Assembly: GCF_013179735.1 (NCBI RefSeq)
Contig: NZ_JABMEG010000003.1
Coordinates: 144,185-208,184, forward strand
From: Permianibacter fluminis
Lineage (GTDB): Bacteria; Pseudomonadota; Gammaproteobacteria; Enterobacterales; Permianibacteraceae
Length of the DNA: 64,000 nt
Direction: 5' to 3'
Position numbers and translations under genes: made by a program. The notes under the pieces were generated by a model that was not told the DNA's origin, did no database searches, and saw only the letters and a program-made list of their open reading frames with translations. Positions 18,379-27,260 of this stretch are shown in pieces. Position 1 is the stretch's first letter. The number at the start of each line of letters is the position of its first letter.

Positions 18379-20256
18379 ATGTTGTCGTCCGCAGAAATCG
18401 CCGCCCGTCGTCACCGTCATGCCCGCTGGAGTGAACAGGCCCAGCAATTGTTCGAACAGAATCCTGCCCGGTACTGGACCGGATTGGCGCTGCTCATCGC
18501 AGCCGGTTATCTGCTGCTGACCTTGACTGTCATGACGCCATTGTTGGTGCTGGTCGCGGTGGTTGCGGCGCTGATATTCAAACCGATCCTGTTTCTGCTT
18601 TTGAAGAAAGCGATCATTTTTCTGTTTGCCCTGATCTATTGGCTGTTCAAGTCGCTGTGGGTCAAAGCAGAAATCCCGCAGGGCTATCTGCTGAACGAGC
18701 AGCAATGCCCGGCGCTCTTTGCCGAACTGCAGGCATTGCGCAAGAGTTTGCGCGTGCCGACCATTCATCAGGTCTTGCTCGATGGTTCGTACAACGCTGG
18801 CGTGATTCAGACGCCCCGGCTGGGCCTGCTGGGTTGGTATCACAACACGCTGGTGTTGGGGTTGCCGTTGTTACTGACCGTGGATACCGCGCAGGCCCGC
18901 GCCGTGCTGGCCCATGAGCTCGGGCATTTGTCGCGCAATCACGGCGCGTTCGGCAATTGGGTGTATCGGCTGCGGCTGCGCTGGTGGCGCGTGCTGATGG
19001 TTCTCGACAATGCTTCCGAAAGCGGTGCTCGCGGCCTGGCCCAGACCATCGAGCGGTTCGTGTCCTATTTCAGTGCCTATACCCTGGTCTATGCGCGGCG
19101 CTGCGAATTCGAAGCCGACGCGGTTGCGGCCGAGCTGACCTCGAAACCGGTCGCGGCATCCGCGCTGGTCGCGACGCATGTCAGTGCCAGCTGGTTGGAC
19201 GATGCCTTTTGGCAACCCACCTATCGCCGCGCCGATCATGAAGCAGAGCCGGTCGCTGATATCTATCAGCAACTGCGCGCATTCACTCAGCAGCAGTCGG
19301 TACCAGCGGCTGATGTCGAACGCTATCTGGCGGCATTGCAACGCCGACAAGTCGAAGCGTTTGACAGCCATCCGCCGACTCGCGAGCGGGTCGCTGCGCT
19401 GGAGCAGATACCGCAATGGCAGCCACCGACACAGCAAGCTGCAGAGCGCTGGCTGGGCCCGGCGCTTGACACCGTGCTGAACGATTTCAGTCGGCAATGG
19501 CGCCAGTACCACGCGGAAGGCTGGCAAAGCCATCACCAAAGCCTGCAGGCAGATCGTGAGCGTTATCAGGCCATCCGCACCATGGACGACCATGCGCTGA
19601 GCAAGGACGAGCAGTGGGATCTGGCGCGACTGACCGAGCGTTTTCAGCCGGACGCTGATGCGCTGGTGCTGTATCAGCGCTTTCATGACCAGTATCCCGA
19701 TGATCTGACTGGCCAGTTTGTGCTGGGCCAGCGTTTGTTGGCGAAAAACGATGGTCGCGGCGTCGAGTACCTGACCAAGGCCTACGAAGAATTTGCCTTG
19801 CGCGAAGCGGTCTGCGCCTGTTTGGTTGATTATTTCATTGGCCAGGCCGACAGCGAGCAAACTGAACGCTGGGAGCGTCGCGCTCGCGAGCATCACGATG
19901 CCTTGCGAAGTGCTCAGGCCGAACGCGCCACACTGCTGAAAACCGACAGTTTTGAGTCAGCCAATCTGGACGCGGAAGCGTTGCAGCAGTTGCACTACAG
20001 CCTGCTGCAGACTGCCGCTATCAAACGGGCCTGGGTTGCCCGCAAGATCGTCCGCCATCCGGGGCCACCGGTTCATGTGATTGCCATCGAAGTCGGCGGA
20101 TTTTTTACCAGCAATGGCAAAGTCCAGGCTGCCATGCAGGCGGCTGCGCATGGCATGCGTAACAGCATGCCGGTGCTGGTGGTGGCAACACAGGGCGGCA
20201 CGGCGGAACTGGGGCGCAAAATCAAACTGGTGGGGCAGGCGATCTATCCGGCGTGA
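18379..20256 (+). CDS. Membrane M48-family zinc metalloprotease with long C-terminal region
   Basis: A protein of 625 residues from the ATG at 18379 (TGAGG six bases upstream). Two hydrophobic stretches (~35-100) precede the peptidase domain. The zinc motif HELGH is at 179-183 and the third ligand is expected in the CEFEADAVA segment. The C-terminal ~330 residues resemble helical repeat scaffolds and end in a small alpha/beta segment (HVIAIEVGGFF). It is most like HtpX/YcaL-type peptidases used in envelope quality control. It is followed by a strong terminator. Confidence 0.88.
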   Translation: MLSSAEIAARRHRHARWSEQAQQLFEQNPARYWTGLALLIAAGYLLLTLTVMTPLLVLVAVVAALIFKPILFLLLKKAIIFLFALIYWLFKSLWVKAEIPQGYLLNEQQCPALFAELQALRKSLRVPTIHQVLLDGSYNAGVIQTPRLGLLGWYHNTLVLGLPLLLTVDTAQARAVLAHELGHLSRNHGAFGNWVYRLRLRWWRVLMVLDNASESGARGLAQTIERFVSYFSAYTLVYARRCEFEADAVAAELTSKPVAASALVATHVSASWLDDAFWQPTYRRADHEAEPVADIYQQLRAFTQQQSVPAADVERYLAALQRRQVEAFDSHPPTRERVAALEQIPQWQPPTQQAAERWLGPALDTVLNDFSRQWRQYHAEGWQSHHQSLQADRERYQAIRTMDDHALSKDEQWDLARLTERFQPDADALVLYQRFHDQYPDDLTGQFVLGQRLLAKNDGRGVEYLTKAYEEFALREAVCACLVDYFIGQADSEQTERWERRAREHHDALRSAQAERATLLKTDSFESANLDAEALQQLHYSLLQTAAIKRAWVARKIVRHPGPPVHVIAIEVGGFFTSNGKVQAAMQAAAHGMRNSMPVLVVATQGGTAELGRKIKLVGQAIYPA

Positions 20257-20297
20257 GAGGGTTGTCGCGCGCGGGCGCTGTTAGTCGTCAGAAAAAA

Positions 20298-20330
20298 ACA
20301 GGGCGCATCGAGCGCCCTGTTTCGTTTTTT
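20298..20330. terminator. Bidirectional terminator between M48 and M20 peptidase genes
   Basis: Stem ACAGGGCGC / GCGCCCTGT (20298-20306 / 20312-20320). It is followed by TTCGTTTTTT on the plus strand and preceded by an A-run at 20292-20298, which serves the convergent minus-strand gene. Confidence 0.88.
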
Positions 20331-20345
20331 TGCAAATTCCTCCGA

Positions 20346-21767
20346 TCAGGGAATCGCACTGGTCGTGTTGGCTAGAGTTTTGACCAGCTCATGCAGGAAG
20401 TCCCGGCCGTCATACAGCGATTGCACCCGGATGCGCTCGTTCAAGCCGTGGATGCCGCCGAGATCCGGGTCAATAAAGTACGCGCCAACGCCGTAGGTCG
20501 GAATGCCGGCGGCGCCGGTGAACTGCCCATCAGTGGCGCCACTCTGGAAAATCGGTAGCAGCGGCACGCCGGGATAAATTTTGCTGGCGATTTTTTCCAC
20601 CGGCTGGGTGATGGCTTTGGTCAGCGGTGGCGCCTTGGTCGCCGGGCCGCGGATTTCCTTGGTGGTGACTTTGATTTCCGGATCGGCGACCAGATCTTCC
20701 AGCGTTTTTCTGACGCCTTCGATCGACTCTTCCGGGTGGATGCGGCAATTGACGTTGGCCGTCGCGCGCTGTGGCAGTGCGTTGGTCGCGTGCCCGGCTG
20801 ACACCATGGTCGCGACGCAGGTTGTGCGAATCATGGCGTTCCAGAGCGGATCGTCGGTGATGAGGTTGCTGGCCGTCGCCGGCGCTTTCACCAACTCCCG
20901 CATCGCCTCACCAATGGCGCCGCTCTTGATGTCGGCCATCCTGCTGAAGTACTCGCGGGTGGCATCGTTCAAATGAATCGGAAACGCGTAGGCGCCGACT
21001 CGGCTGAGCCCGGCAGCGAGATGGTAGATCGCGTTGTTCTTGACCGGCTTCGAGCTGTGGCCGCCGATATTGGTGACTTCGAGCTGGTAGTTCTGCGAGG
21101 TCTTTTCACCGGCCTGCAGGCTGACCATCAGCCGTTTGCCCTGTTCATCCAGTTGCGCCATGGCGCCTTCGTTCAAGGCAAAGCCGGCGTCGATCAGCTC
21201 GCGCTTTTCGCTCGACAAATATTGGGCGCCGTTGAATGCGCCGCTGGTTTCCTCGCCGCAGGTCAGCGCCATTTTGATGGTGCGCTTCGGTTTGAATCCG
21301 TCCTGCAGAAAGCGCACCAGCGAATCGACCCAGACCGAGGCCATCGCTTTGTCATCGAAAGTGCCGCGGGCGTAGAAATAGCCGTCCTCTTCAATCAGCG
21401 TGAACGGATCGCGGGTCCAGTCCTCGCGCTTGGCTTCCACCACATCAATGTGGGCCAGCAACAGCATTGGTTTCAGTTTCGGATTGCTGCCCTGCAACAC
21501 GGCGACCAGATTGCCTTCACGCGGATGCTCCGGCACGGTGATCAGGTGAATGCCCGACTCCGGCATGCCGGCCTTGCGCAGGCGCGCCGCCATTTTTTCG
21601 GCGGCCTCGGTGCAGCTGCCGGACGACAGGGTGGTGTTGGTTTCGACCAGTTCTTTGTACAGCTCGCGGTAGGCGGCTTGATCCGGTCGTAGCGTGTCGG
21701 TGGCGTTGGCGGTTTGCGTCAGGGTAAGCAGCAGGGCTGCGCTGAGGCAGGTGATGAACTTGTTCAT
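20346..21767 (-). CDS. Exported M20/M25/M40-family peptidase
   Basis: A protein of 473 residues. The ATG at 21767 gives the signal peptide MNKFITCLSAALLLTLTQTANA. The metal site is recognisable: LLLAHIDVVEA (His/Asp), RGTFDDKA (bridging Asp), LTCGEETSG (catalytic Glu-Glu), and a C-terminal GIHGLNERI His. The central dimerisation domain contains GGHSSKP. It is probably a periplasmic zinc dipeptidase/carboxypeptidase. No partner genes are evident. Confidence 0.9.
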   Translation of the reverse strand: MNKFITCLSAALLLTLTQTANATDTLRPDQAAYRELYKELVETNTTLSSGSCTEAAEKMAARLRKAGMPESGIHLITVPEHPREGNLVAVLQGSNPKLKPMLLLAHIDVVEAKREDWTRDPFTLIEEDGYFYARGTFDDKAMASVWVDSLVRFLQDGFKPKRTIKMALTCGEETSGAFNGAQYLSSEKRELIDAGFALNEGAMAQLDEQGKRLMVSLQAGEKTSQNYQLEVTNIGGHSSKPVKNNAIYHLAAGLSRVGAYAFPIHLNDATREYFSRMADIKSGAIGEAMRELVKAPATASNLITDDPLWNAMIRTTCVATMVSAGHATNALPQRATANVNCRIHPEESIEGVRKTLEDLVADPEIKVTTKEIRGPATKAPPLTKAITQPVEKIASKIYPGVPLLPIFQSGATDGQFTGAAGIPTYGVGAYFIDPDLGGIHGLNERIRVQSLYDGRDFLHELVKTLANTTSAIP

Positions 21768-21873
21768 GTGAGGCCATGGCTCGGTGTGGGCGAGGTGGTT
21801 GGCATCGTATAGCAATTGGCCTGAGTGATGTTGCGCTCAGTAAACGTACTTGCTGCTAGTCGAATGCTTAGTG

Positions 21874-21912
21874 CCCCCTCCCCTGCGAGGGGGAGGGCTG
21901 GGGTGGGGGCTG
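21874..21912. repeat. REP-like palindrome
   Basis: CCCCCTCCCCTGC paired with GCGAGGGGGAGGG, followed by CTGGGGTGGGGG. Its form resembles the palindromes at 31872 and 49475. Confidence 0.7.
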
Positions 21913-22630
21913 AATTACGAGATGCTATTCGAAAACCGTCTCGTATTTTGAGAGTGCCGGCTCTCGCGCCGGCGGGCGAGATACTTTCTCTTGCTCGTGC
22001 AAGAGAAAGTATCCAAAGAGAACACGCCCCACGCGCCAGAATCGGTTTGGTTGCTTCGGCCGACTCCGCCCGTCGCTTCGGCGTTAGCGGCTTCGGGCAC
22101 GTGCTGATGCGGCGTCCTGCCTTATCAGCACTGCGCAAGCCATCCGGGCTTGCGCACCCGGCCGCTAACGCCGAATCGCCGGCTGGCGCGAATGGGGGCC
22201 CCGTTTTCTAGCTGAGCCGGATGCTTCGGCAATACCACCCAGCCTGTCATTTCGGCGAAAGCCGGAATCCATTGTCTTCTCTACATCAAAATCAAATTGG
22301 ATTCCGGCCTTCGCCGGAATGACAGGCGTGATTTGCTTTTTTTGGCGCGCAGCGTGCTTTTGACTTCCCCGCCCGTTCGACGAGCCGAGCAGCGGAATGG
22401 AGTCTGGGTTAACAGCCCGCAGCGTAGCGAAGGGGCGAGGCAGGACGCCGAAGCCTTTTGTGACTGCACAAGGATGTGCTGTCACAAAAGCCCCAGACGG
22501 AATGAGCAGCACAGGGAACCGTGCGAAGCACGGCTCGGAGCCTGGCAATGTTCTTTGGTGACTTTCTTGCGCCAAGAAAGTCACTCGGCCGCCGGGCCGA
22601 GACCCGGCAGCGGCCTTCAATTACGAGATG
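21913..22630. mobile_element. Putative non-autonomous composite element flanked by a 12-bp direct repeat
   Basis: AATTACGAGATG occurs exactly at 21913-21924 and 22619-22630. Inside each end lies a perfect hairpin: 21981-21994 / 21999-22012 (14-bp stem) and 22558-22569 / 22573-22584 (12-bp stem). Their inner sides carry CCAAAGAGAACA and the opposite-facing TGTTCTTTGG, so the two ends form an imperfect inverted pair. A further 15-bp inverted repeat (22077-22091 / 22161-22175) is internal. No transposase is encoded, so any mobility would need a helper. Whether the 12-mer is a target duplication or part of the element is unproven. Confidence 0.5.
22244..22325. repeat. dRS3-like inverted repeat pair
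   Basis: Two 29-bp copies of a repeat with core GGATTCCGGC...GCCGGAATGACAG, inverted to each other (22244-22272 and 22297-22325) with 24 bases between them. The family often mistranslates as VIPAKAGIQ. Related copies are at 35163-35242 and 35575-35603. Confidence 0.85.
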
Positions 22631-22684
22631 GCTTTTGGAGGGAAGTGAAAAATGTATCCGATTGAATCTGAAAATCGAATGCGT

Positions 22685-23182
22685 CTAAATTACTTTAGGC
22701 GCTTCAATTCCACCTCTATAGCAAAACTTGCCACTCGAATTTGACGATTCTGCGGGAGTGTATGGAGGGGTGAATAGCCATGGAGAGGAAATCAAAGATG
22801 ATTCTGAACATTGCGCTTCATTCAATAATGCAAAGTCGACAATCTCATATTCCGCGCCAATAAGGGCTGCATCCTCTTGCGAAAGCTTTTCGACGCTTAT
22901 GAGCCAGGGATTCACTGAGTCACCAAATTTCGGGCTATGGCTAAGCATCGTCGTGGTGAGCAGCGCTGGGGGGCTATTTTTCGACAGTGCTTGGAAAGTG
23001 TAAAGATAGTATCCCCCAAAGCGAAGGCAGATGGTGCATTCTGTCTCCTTGCAGTCTGAGGCTGGCTCATAGTTGGAGATCGACCCGTTAACGTAGCGGC
23101 CAATAAATACAGTCGTATTTTCAGCATGAGCAGTGAAAGCGGTAAGTGATAGCCAGAGTGAGGCGATGATTGGCGCATTCAT
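22685..23182 (-). CDS. Small exported protein of unknown function coupled to the aldehyde dehydrogenase gene
   Basis: A protein of 165 residues. The ATG (23182) overlaps the upstream stop as ATGA. MNAPIIASLWLSLTAFTAHAE is a signal peptide with an AHA cleavage site. The mature part has several cysteines, including CKETECTIC, which suggests disulfides in the periplasm. DNA here is AT-rich compared with its neighbours. I do not recognise the family. It shares no clear sequence similarity with the other small exported gene at 16412-16957, but it has the same arrangement: directly downstream of, and coupled to, a kynurenine-degradation gene. Confidence 0.72.
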   Translation of the reverse strand: MNAPIIASLWLSLTAFTAHAENTTVFIGRYVNGSISNYEPASDCKETECTICLRFGGYYLYTFQALSKNSPPALLTTTMLSHSPKFGDSVNPWLISVEKLSQEDAALIGAEYEIVDFALLNEAQCSESSLISSPWLFTPPYTPAESSNSSGKFCYRGGIEAPKVI

Positions 23183-24621
23183 AATTTAATACACACATTC
23201 TTCGCCTCAGTAAAAAACCTCAGCGCCTCCACTCCACCTTCCCGGCCAACTCCCGACTGCTTGACCCCACCAAACGGCGTCCGCAAATCCCTGAGCAACC
23301 AGCAATTCACCCAGACAATCCCGGACTCCAAAGCAGCCGCCACCCGATGCGCTCGTTTCAAATCGGTGGTCCAGACACTGGCCGCCAAGCCATAGGCCGT
23401 GCCATTGGCGTATCCCACAACCTCGTCTTCCGAATCAAACGGCGTAATTGTCGCGACCGGGCCGAAAATCTCTTCCTGATTGGTGCGGCAATCCGGCGCC
23501 AGATTTTCGAACAGGGTGGGCGCGATAAACCAGCCGTTCTGACAACGGCCTTCCGGTTTGACGGTGTGGCCGCCGGTCAGCAGCCTGCCGCCTTCCTGTT
23601 TCGCCAGTTCGATATAGGACAGCACTTTGTCAAAATGGAGTTTGGAGACGATGGCGCCTTGTTGATTGCCGGCATCCATCGGGTCGCCGACTTTCAGGGC
23701 TTTGACTTTGGCGGTCAGGGCATCGCGGAATTTGTCGTAGATACTGCGTTCGACATAAATGCGTGAGCCGCACAGACAGATCTGGCCTTGATTGCTGAAT
23801 GCCGTACGCATCACTTCATTGACGGTCTGGTCGAGATCGCAGTCGGCGAACACCACGGTCGGGTTTTTGCCGCCGAGTTCCAGCGACAATTTTTTGAATA
23901 CCGGTGCGGCGATGCGGGCGATATGTTCGCCGGTCTTGGTGCCGCCGGTGAACGAAATGGCTTTGATCTGCGGGTGACTGACGATGGCATTACCGCACTT
24001 GCTGCCAAGACCGTGGACGATATTCAGTACGCCCGCTGGCAGGCCGACTTCGCGGCAGATGTTGGCGAGCAGGAACGCGGTCATCGGCGTGACTTCGCTC
24101 GGTTTGGCGACGACACAGTTGCCGGCGGCCAGTGCCGGGGCGATTTTCCAGCTGAACAGGTACAGCGGCAGATTCCACGGGCTGATGCAGCCGACTACGC
24201 CGATCGGATCGCGCAGCGTGTAATTGATAGCCACGTCCGGCATGGCGTGGCTCTCGCTCGGCCACTGGGTAATGGCGTGAGCGAAGAAACGAAAATTGTG
24301 CGCGGCACGCGGAATGTCGACCGTGCGGGCGAGCCAGACCGGTTTGCCGTTGTCCATGCTCTCGGCTTCGGCCAGCGCTTCGTTCCAGTGCTCGAGCTTG
24401 TCGGCAATGGCACTGAGCAGGCGTGCCCGCTCATCGACGCTGGTGCGCTTCCAGGCCGGGAAGGCGGCGCGTGCAGCCTGCACGGCCAGTTCCACATCGG
24501 CAGCATCGGAGTCGGCGATGCGCGAATAGACTTCACCGGTCGCTGGTTCGTAATTGTCGAGCCAGTCATTGCTTTGCGCGGGCAACAATTCGCCGTTGAT
24601 GTAATTCAGGATATCGGTCAT
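23179..24621 (-). CDS. 2-aminomuconic-6-semialdehyde dehydrogenase (ALDH8 type)
   Basis: A protein of 480 residues of the aldehyde dehydrogenase superfamily. CISPWNLPLYLFSWKIAPALAAGN and SFTGGTKTGEHI form the NAD site. ELGGKNP carries the general base Glu, and FSNQGQICLCGSRIYVE has the catalytic cysteine. The GIVWVNCWLLRDLRTPFGG segment is typical of the amnC/nbaE/hydroxymuconic semialdehyde dehydrogenases. It oxidises the ACMSD product to 2-aminomuconate and so completes the upper pathway together with block 1. It is preceded by a REP element and the SDR gene on the same strand. Confidence 0.9.
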   Translation of the reverse strand: MTDILNYINGELLPAQSNDWLDNYEPATGEVYSRIADSDAADVELAVQAARAAFPAWKRTSVDERARLLSAIADKLEHWNEALAEAESMDNGKPVWLARTVDIPRAAHNFRFFAHAITQWPSESHAMPDVAINYTLRDPIGVVGCISPWNLPLYLFSWKIAPALAAGNCVVAKPSEVTPMTAFLLANICREVGLPAGVLNIVHGLGSKCGNAIVSHPQIKAISFTGGTKTGEHIARIAAPVFKKLSLELGGKNPTVVFADCDLDQTVNEVMRTAFSNQGQICLCGSRIYVERSIYDKFRDALTAKVKALKVGDPMDAGNQQGAIVSKLHFDKVLSYIELAKQEGGRLLTGGHTVKPEGRCQNGWFIAPTLFENLAPDCRTNQEEIFGPVATITPFDSEDEVVGYANGTAYGLAASVWTTDLKRAHRVAAALESGIVWVNCWLLRDLRTPFGGVKQSGVGREGGVEALRFFTEAKNVCIKL

Positions 24622-24683
24622 GTCAGTTCTCGTGTCGCCTTTCAGTGGGCGCGAAAATCGTTGCTGCAGGTTGCGCTGAGCTT

Positions 24684-24880
24684 AACCACCCCCAGCCCCG
24701 CCCAGCCAAGCCCTGAGGGCTTGGCGCTTCGTGGGCACACAGTGCATTGGCACTGTGCTTTTCCCCCTCCGCCCTTGCCAAGGAGGGGAAAAAAGTTGGG
24801 TCACGCTGTGACAGCACATCGACCAATTGAACCGGTGTCAATCGATCCCCCTCCTTGTCAAGGAGGGGTTAGGGGTGGTT
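24684..24880. repeat. REP-like element, long copy
   Basis: The ends AACCACCCC / GGGGTGGTT match those of the element at 13001-13094. Inside are hairpins GCCAAGCCC/GGGCTTGGC, CACAGTGC/GCACTGTG, and CCCCTCC-TTG-CCAAGGAGGGG units. It fills the 325-base space between the aldehyde dehydrogenase and SDR genes. Confidence 0.8.
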
Positions 24881-24947
24881 GAACTCCGTTCTTGCACTCG
24901 TCAGCTACGACGGCAAAAATCCGTACAAATCCGCACAACTTATCCGC

Positions 24948-25775
24948 CTACAAACACAGCGTGCGGCCGCCGTCTACCGGTACATTGATGCCCGAGACAT
25001 AACTGGCCGCGGGCGACGCCAGAAAGGCAATCACGTTGGCGAGCTCTTCCGGTTCGGCAAAGCGGCGCAGCGGGATGCCGAGCTTTTCTTCTTCTTCGAT
25101 GGCCTGCACGGACAGTCCACTTTTTTGTGCCTTGTTGGCGAAGATGGCTTCGAGGCGCGTGGTTTTGGTGGCACCCGGCAAGACATTGTTGACGGTGATG
25201 CCAAACGGGCCGAGTTCGCCGGCCAGGGTCTTGGACCAGTTGGCTACAGCGCCGCGGATGGTGTTGCTGACGCCGAGATTCGGGATCGGTTGTTTCACCG
25301 ACGTGGAGATCACGTTGATGACGCGGCCATAGCCGGCGGCTTTCATGCCGGGCAGCAAGGCCTGCAGCAAAATCTGATTACAGATCAGATGCTGGTTGAA
25401 CGCGGCAAGAAATTGTTCGGCGGTGGCGGCATGGGCCGGACCGGGCGCCGGGCCACCGGTGTTGTTGATCAGAATCTGGCAGCTGTCGCCGCGTGCCAAA
25501 TAATCAGAAATAGCGTGGCTGACGGCGGCAGGATCGGAAAAGTCGGCCGATACTTGTTGGTGCCGCTGGCCACTGCCGGTCGGCAAGCTGGCCAGTGCAG
25601 TCGCCAGCTTGGCCGGGTCGCGCGCCAGCAGCGTCACTGACGCGCCCTGCGCTGCCAGACATTGTGCGGTGGCAAGGCCAATGCCTTGGCTGCTGCCGCA
25701 GACAAGCGCGCGGCGGCCATCGAGACGGACGTTCAGGGACAGGTTTTGTGGCGAAGCGCCGGGCGTGTTGGACAT
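24948..25775 (-). CDS. Atypical SDR-family oxidoreductase
   Basis: A protein of 275 residues. The Rossmann site GSSQGIGLATAQCLA and NNTGGPAPG (NNAG equivalent) are present, and the C-terminal SPAASYVSGINVPVDGG is standard. The catalytic YxxxK is replaced: the equivalent segment reads VSNTIRGAV, so Tyr becomes Ser and Lys becomes Arg. The subfamily with SN..R is known among SDRs of unclear activity. Placed upstream of the semialdehyde dehydrogenase on the same strand, it may act in the same catabolism, but a substrate cannot be deduced. Confidence 0.85.
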   Translation of the reverse strand: MSNTPGASPQNLSLNVRLDGRRALVCGSSQGIGLATAQCLAAQGASVTLLARDPAKLATALASLPTGSGQRHQQVSADFSDPAAVSHAISDYLARGDSCQILINNTGGPAPGPAHAATAEQFLAAFNQHLICNQILLQALLPGMKAAGYGRVINVISTSVKQPIPNLGVSNTIRGAVANWSKTLAGELGPFGITVNNVLPGATKTTRLEAIFANKAQKSGLSVQAIEEEEKLGIPLRRFAEPEELANVIAFLASPAASYVSGINVPVDGGRTLCL

Positions 25776-25911
25776 GTTCTGGTACCTCTGTGGGATGTGG
25801 ATATTTAACCACAGGGCATTCGTGTGCGGCTAAATGCCGTGAATTAGTCGCCTGCAGCGCAGTCGGGTGCTGCGGTATAGTACGCGCCCTTTGGGGCCTG
25901 AGTCGGAGCCG

Positions 25912-27186
25912 ATGAGTACGCATCACGAACTTTTCAAGAAGCGGATTGCTGTCACTGCCTTGAAACCTGGCATGTTCGTCTGCGAGCTGGATCGGCCGTG
26001 GTCGCAAACTCCCTTTCTGTTTCAAGGTTTTCCGCTGCTGTCAGCCGACGATGTGCTGGCGGTGCAACTGCATTGCGAATTTGTCTTCATTGATGAATCG
26101 CGCGCTATTGATATCGGGACGCCAGCACGGCGTCTGATGCTGGTGCCGCTGGCCGGTGAAGCCGACGCCGAAGCCGGTCATACGCCGGAGGTGACGCTGG
26201 CCGAAGAGGCCGAGCATGCCGGCTTTGTCCACGCCCACGGCAAAGCGGTGGTCGAAAAGGTCTTCAGCGATGTGTTGGCCGGTCACGCCATCCGGGTGCA
26301 GGATTGCCGGATGCTGGTGCGGCAATGTGTCAGCAGCCTGGTCCGCAATGAAAACGCCTTGATCTGGTTCTCGCGGCTGAAATCGCGCGATGAATACACC
26401 GCGCTGCATTGCCTGAGCGTATCGGTGCTGGCGGCCGGTTTTGCCCGCTTTCTTGGCCACAGCCAAACCGAGATGGAAGAGATCGCGCTGGCCGGCCTGC
26501 TGCACGATGTCGGCAAAATCCAGCTCGACCAAGCCATTCTGAACAAGCCGGAAAAACTGACTCCGGAAGAATACGAGCACGTCAAACAGCATTCGGAATT
26601 CGGCTATCAGTTGCTGACCGAACAAAGTGCTGGCGACTGGCCGTTGATCGCGGCGCGCAGCCATCATGAAAGGCTCGATGGTCGCGGCTATCCGCAGGGC
26701 TTGAAAGCCGAAGAGATTCCCTATGTCGCCCGCCTGATCGCGGTGGTCGATTGTTACGACGCCATCACTTCACACCGGGTCTATGATGCCGCGCGGTCGA
26801 CCAGCAAGGCCTTCCGAGTGCTGATGGAAGAGAAAGGCCGGCACTTTGATGAAATGCTGGTGGAAAAATTCATCGAGTGGATTGGCGTTTATCCGGTCGG
26901 CGGCATTGTCGAATTGCAGACGGGGGAAATCGGCATTGTGGTCGCGGTCAATCCGCACCACCGGCTGAAGCCGGCGCTGGTCGTTGTGCGCGACGAGCTG
27001 CAGTTTGTCTGTCAGCCGCGCTATCTCGATTTGGCCACCGGCGAATTAGACCGCAACGGTCAGCCGTATCGCATCCGCGAAAGCCACCCGAACTACGCGT
27101 TCGGCATCGATATTCAACAGTACGAACGTCAGGGCCTGTTCACCGCGAAATACCTGACCGCGTCACCATTGGCCGCCAACGGCTGA
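25912..27186 (+). CDS. HD-GYP c-di-GMP phosphodiesterase with DUF3391 N-terminal domain
   Basis: A protein of 424 residues from the ATG at 25912 (GGAG at 25905-25908). The first ~100 residues fit DUF3391 (KRIAVTALKPGMFVCELDRPW). The HD-GYP domain follows, with LLHDVGKIQLD (H198-D199), the ARSHHERLDGRGYP block (GYP at 259-261) and a C-terminal extension, all key residues intact. It should hydrolyse c-di-GMP to pGpG/GMP in the cytoplasm. No membrane segment is present. It converges with the GGDEF-EAL gene, 74 bases apart. Confidence 0.93.
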   Translation: MSTHHELFKKRIAVTALKPGMFVCELDRPWSQTPFLFQGFPLLSADDVLAVQLHCEFVFIDESRAIDIGTPARRLMLVPLAGEADAEAGHTPEVTLAEEAEHAGFVHAHGKAVVEKVFSDVLAGHAIRVQDCRMLVRQCVSSLVRNENALIWFSRLKSRDEYTALHCLSVSVLAAGFARFLGHSQTEMEEIALAGLLHDVGKIQLDQAILNKPEKLTPEEYEHVKQHSEFGYQLLTEQSAGDWPLIAARSHHERLDGRGYPQGLKAEEIPYVARLIAVVDCYDAITSHRVYDAARSTSKAFRVLMEEKGRHFDEMLVEKFIEWIGVYPVGGIVELQTGEIGIVVAVNPHHRLKPALVVVRDELQFVCQPRYLDLATGELDRNGQPYRIRESHPNYAFGIDIQQYERQGLFTAKYLTASPLAANG

Positions 27187-27260
27187 GTCTTGTTGTTCAC
27201 GCCTGATCATCCGCGTTTTGTCGTCCGAACATCACTGCTTGCTCGTCATGCTCAACATGC

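Larger units (their letters stand above)
21768..22684. other. Long non-coding, hairpin-rich intergenic region
   Basis: About 900 bases with no believable gene. It holds, in order: a REP-like palindrome (21874-21912), a ~695-base composite element bounded by the direct repeat AATTACGAGATG (21913-21924 and 22619-22630), and within it the dRS3-like inverted pair (22244-22325). The short frames across it are low-complexity translations of repeats. Confidence 0.7.
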
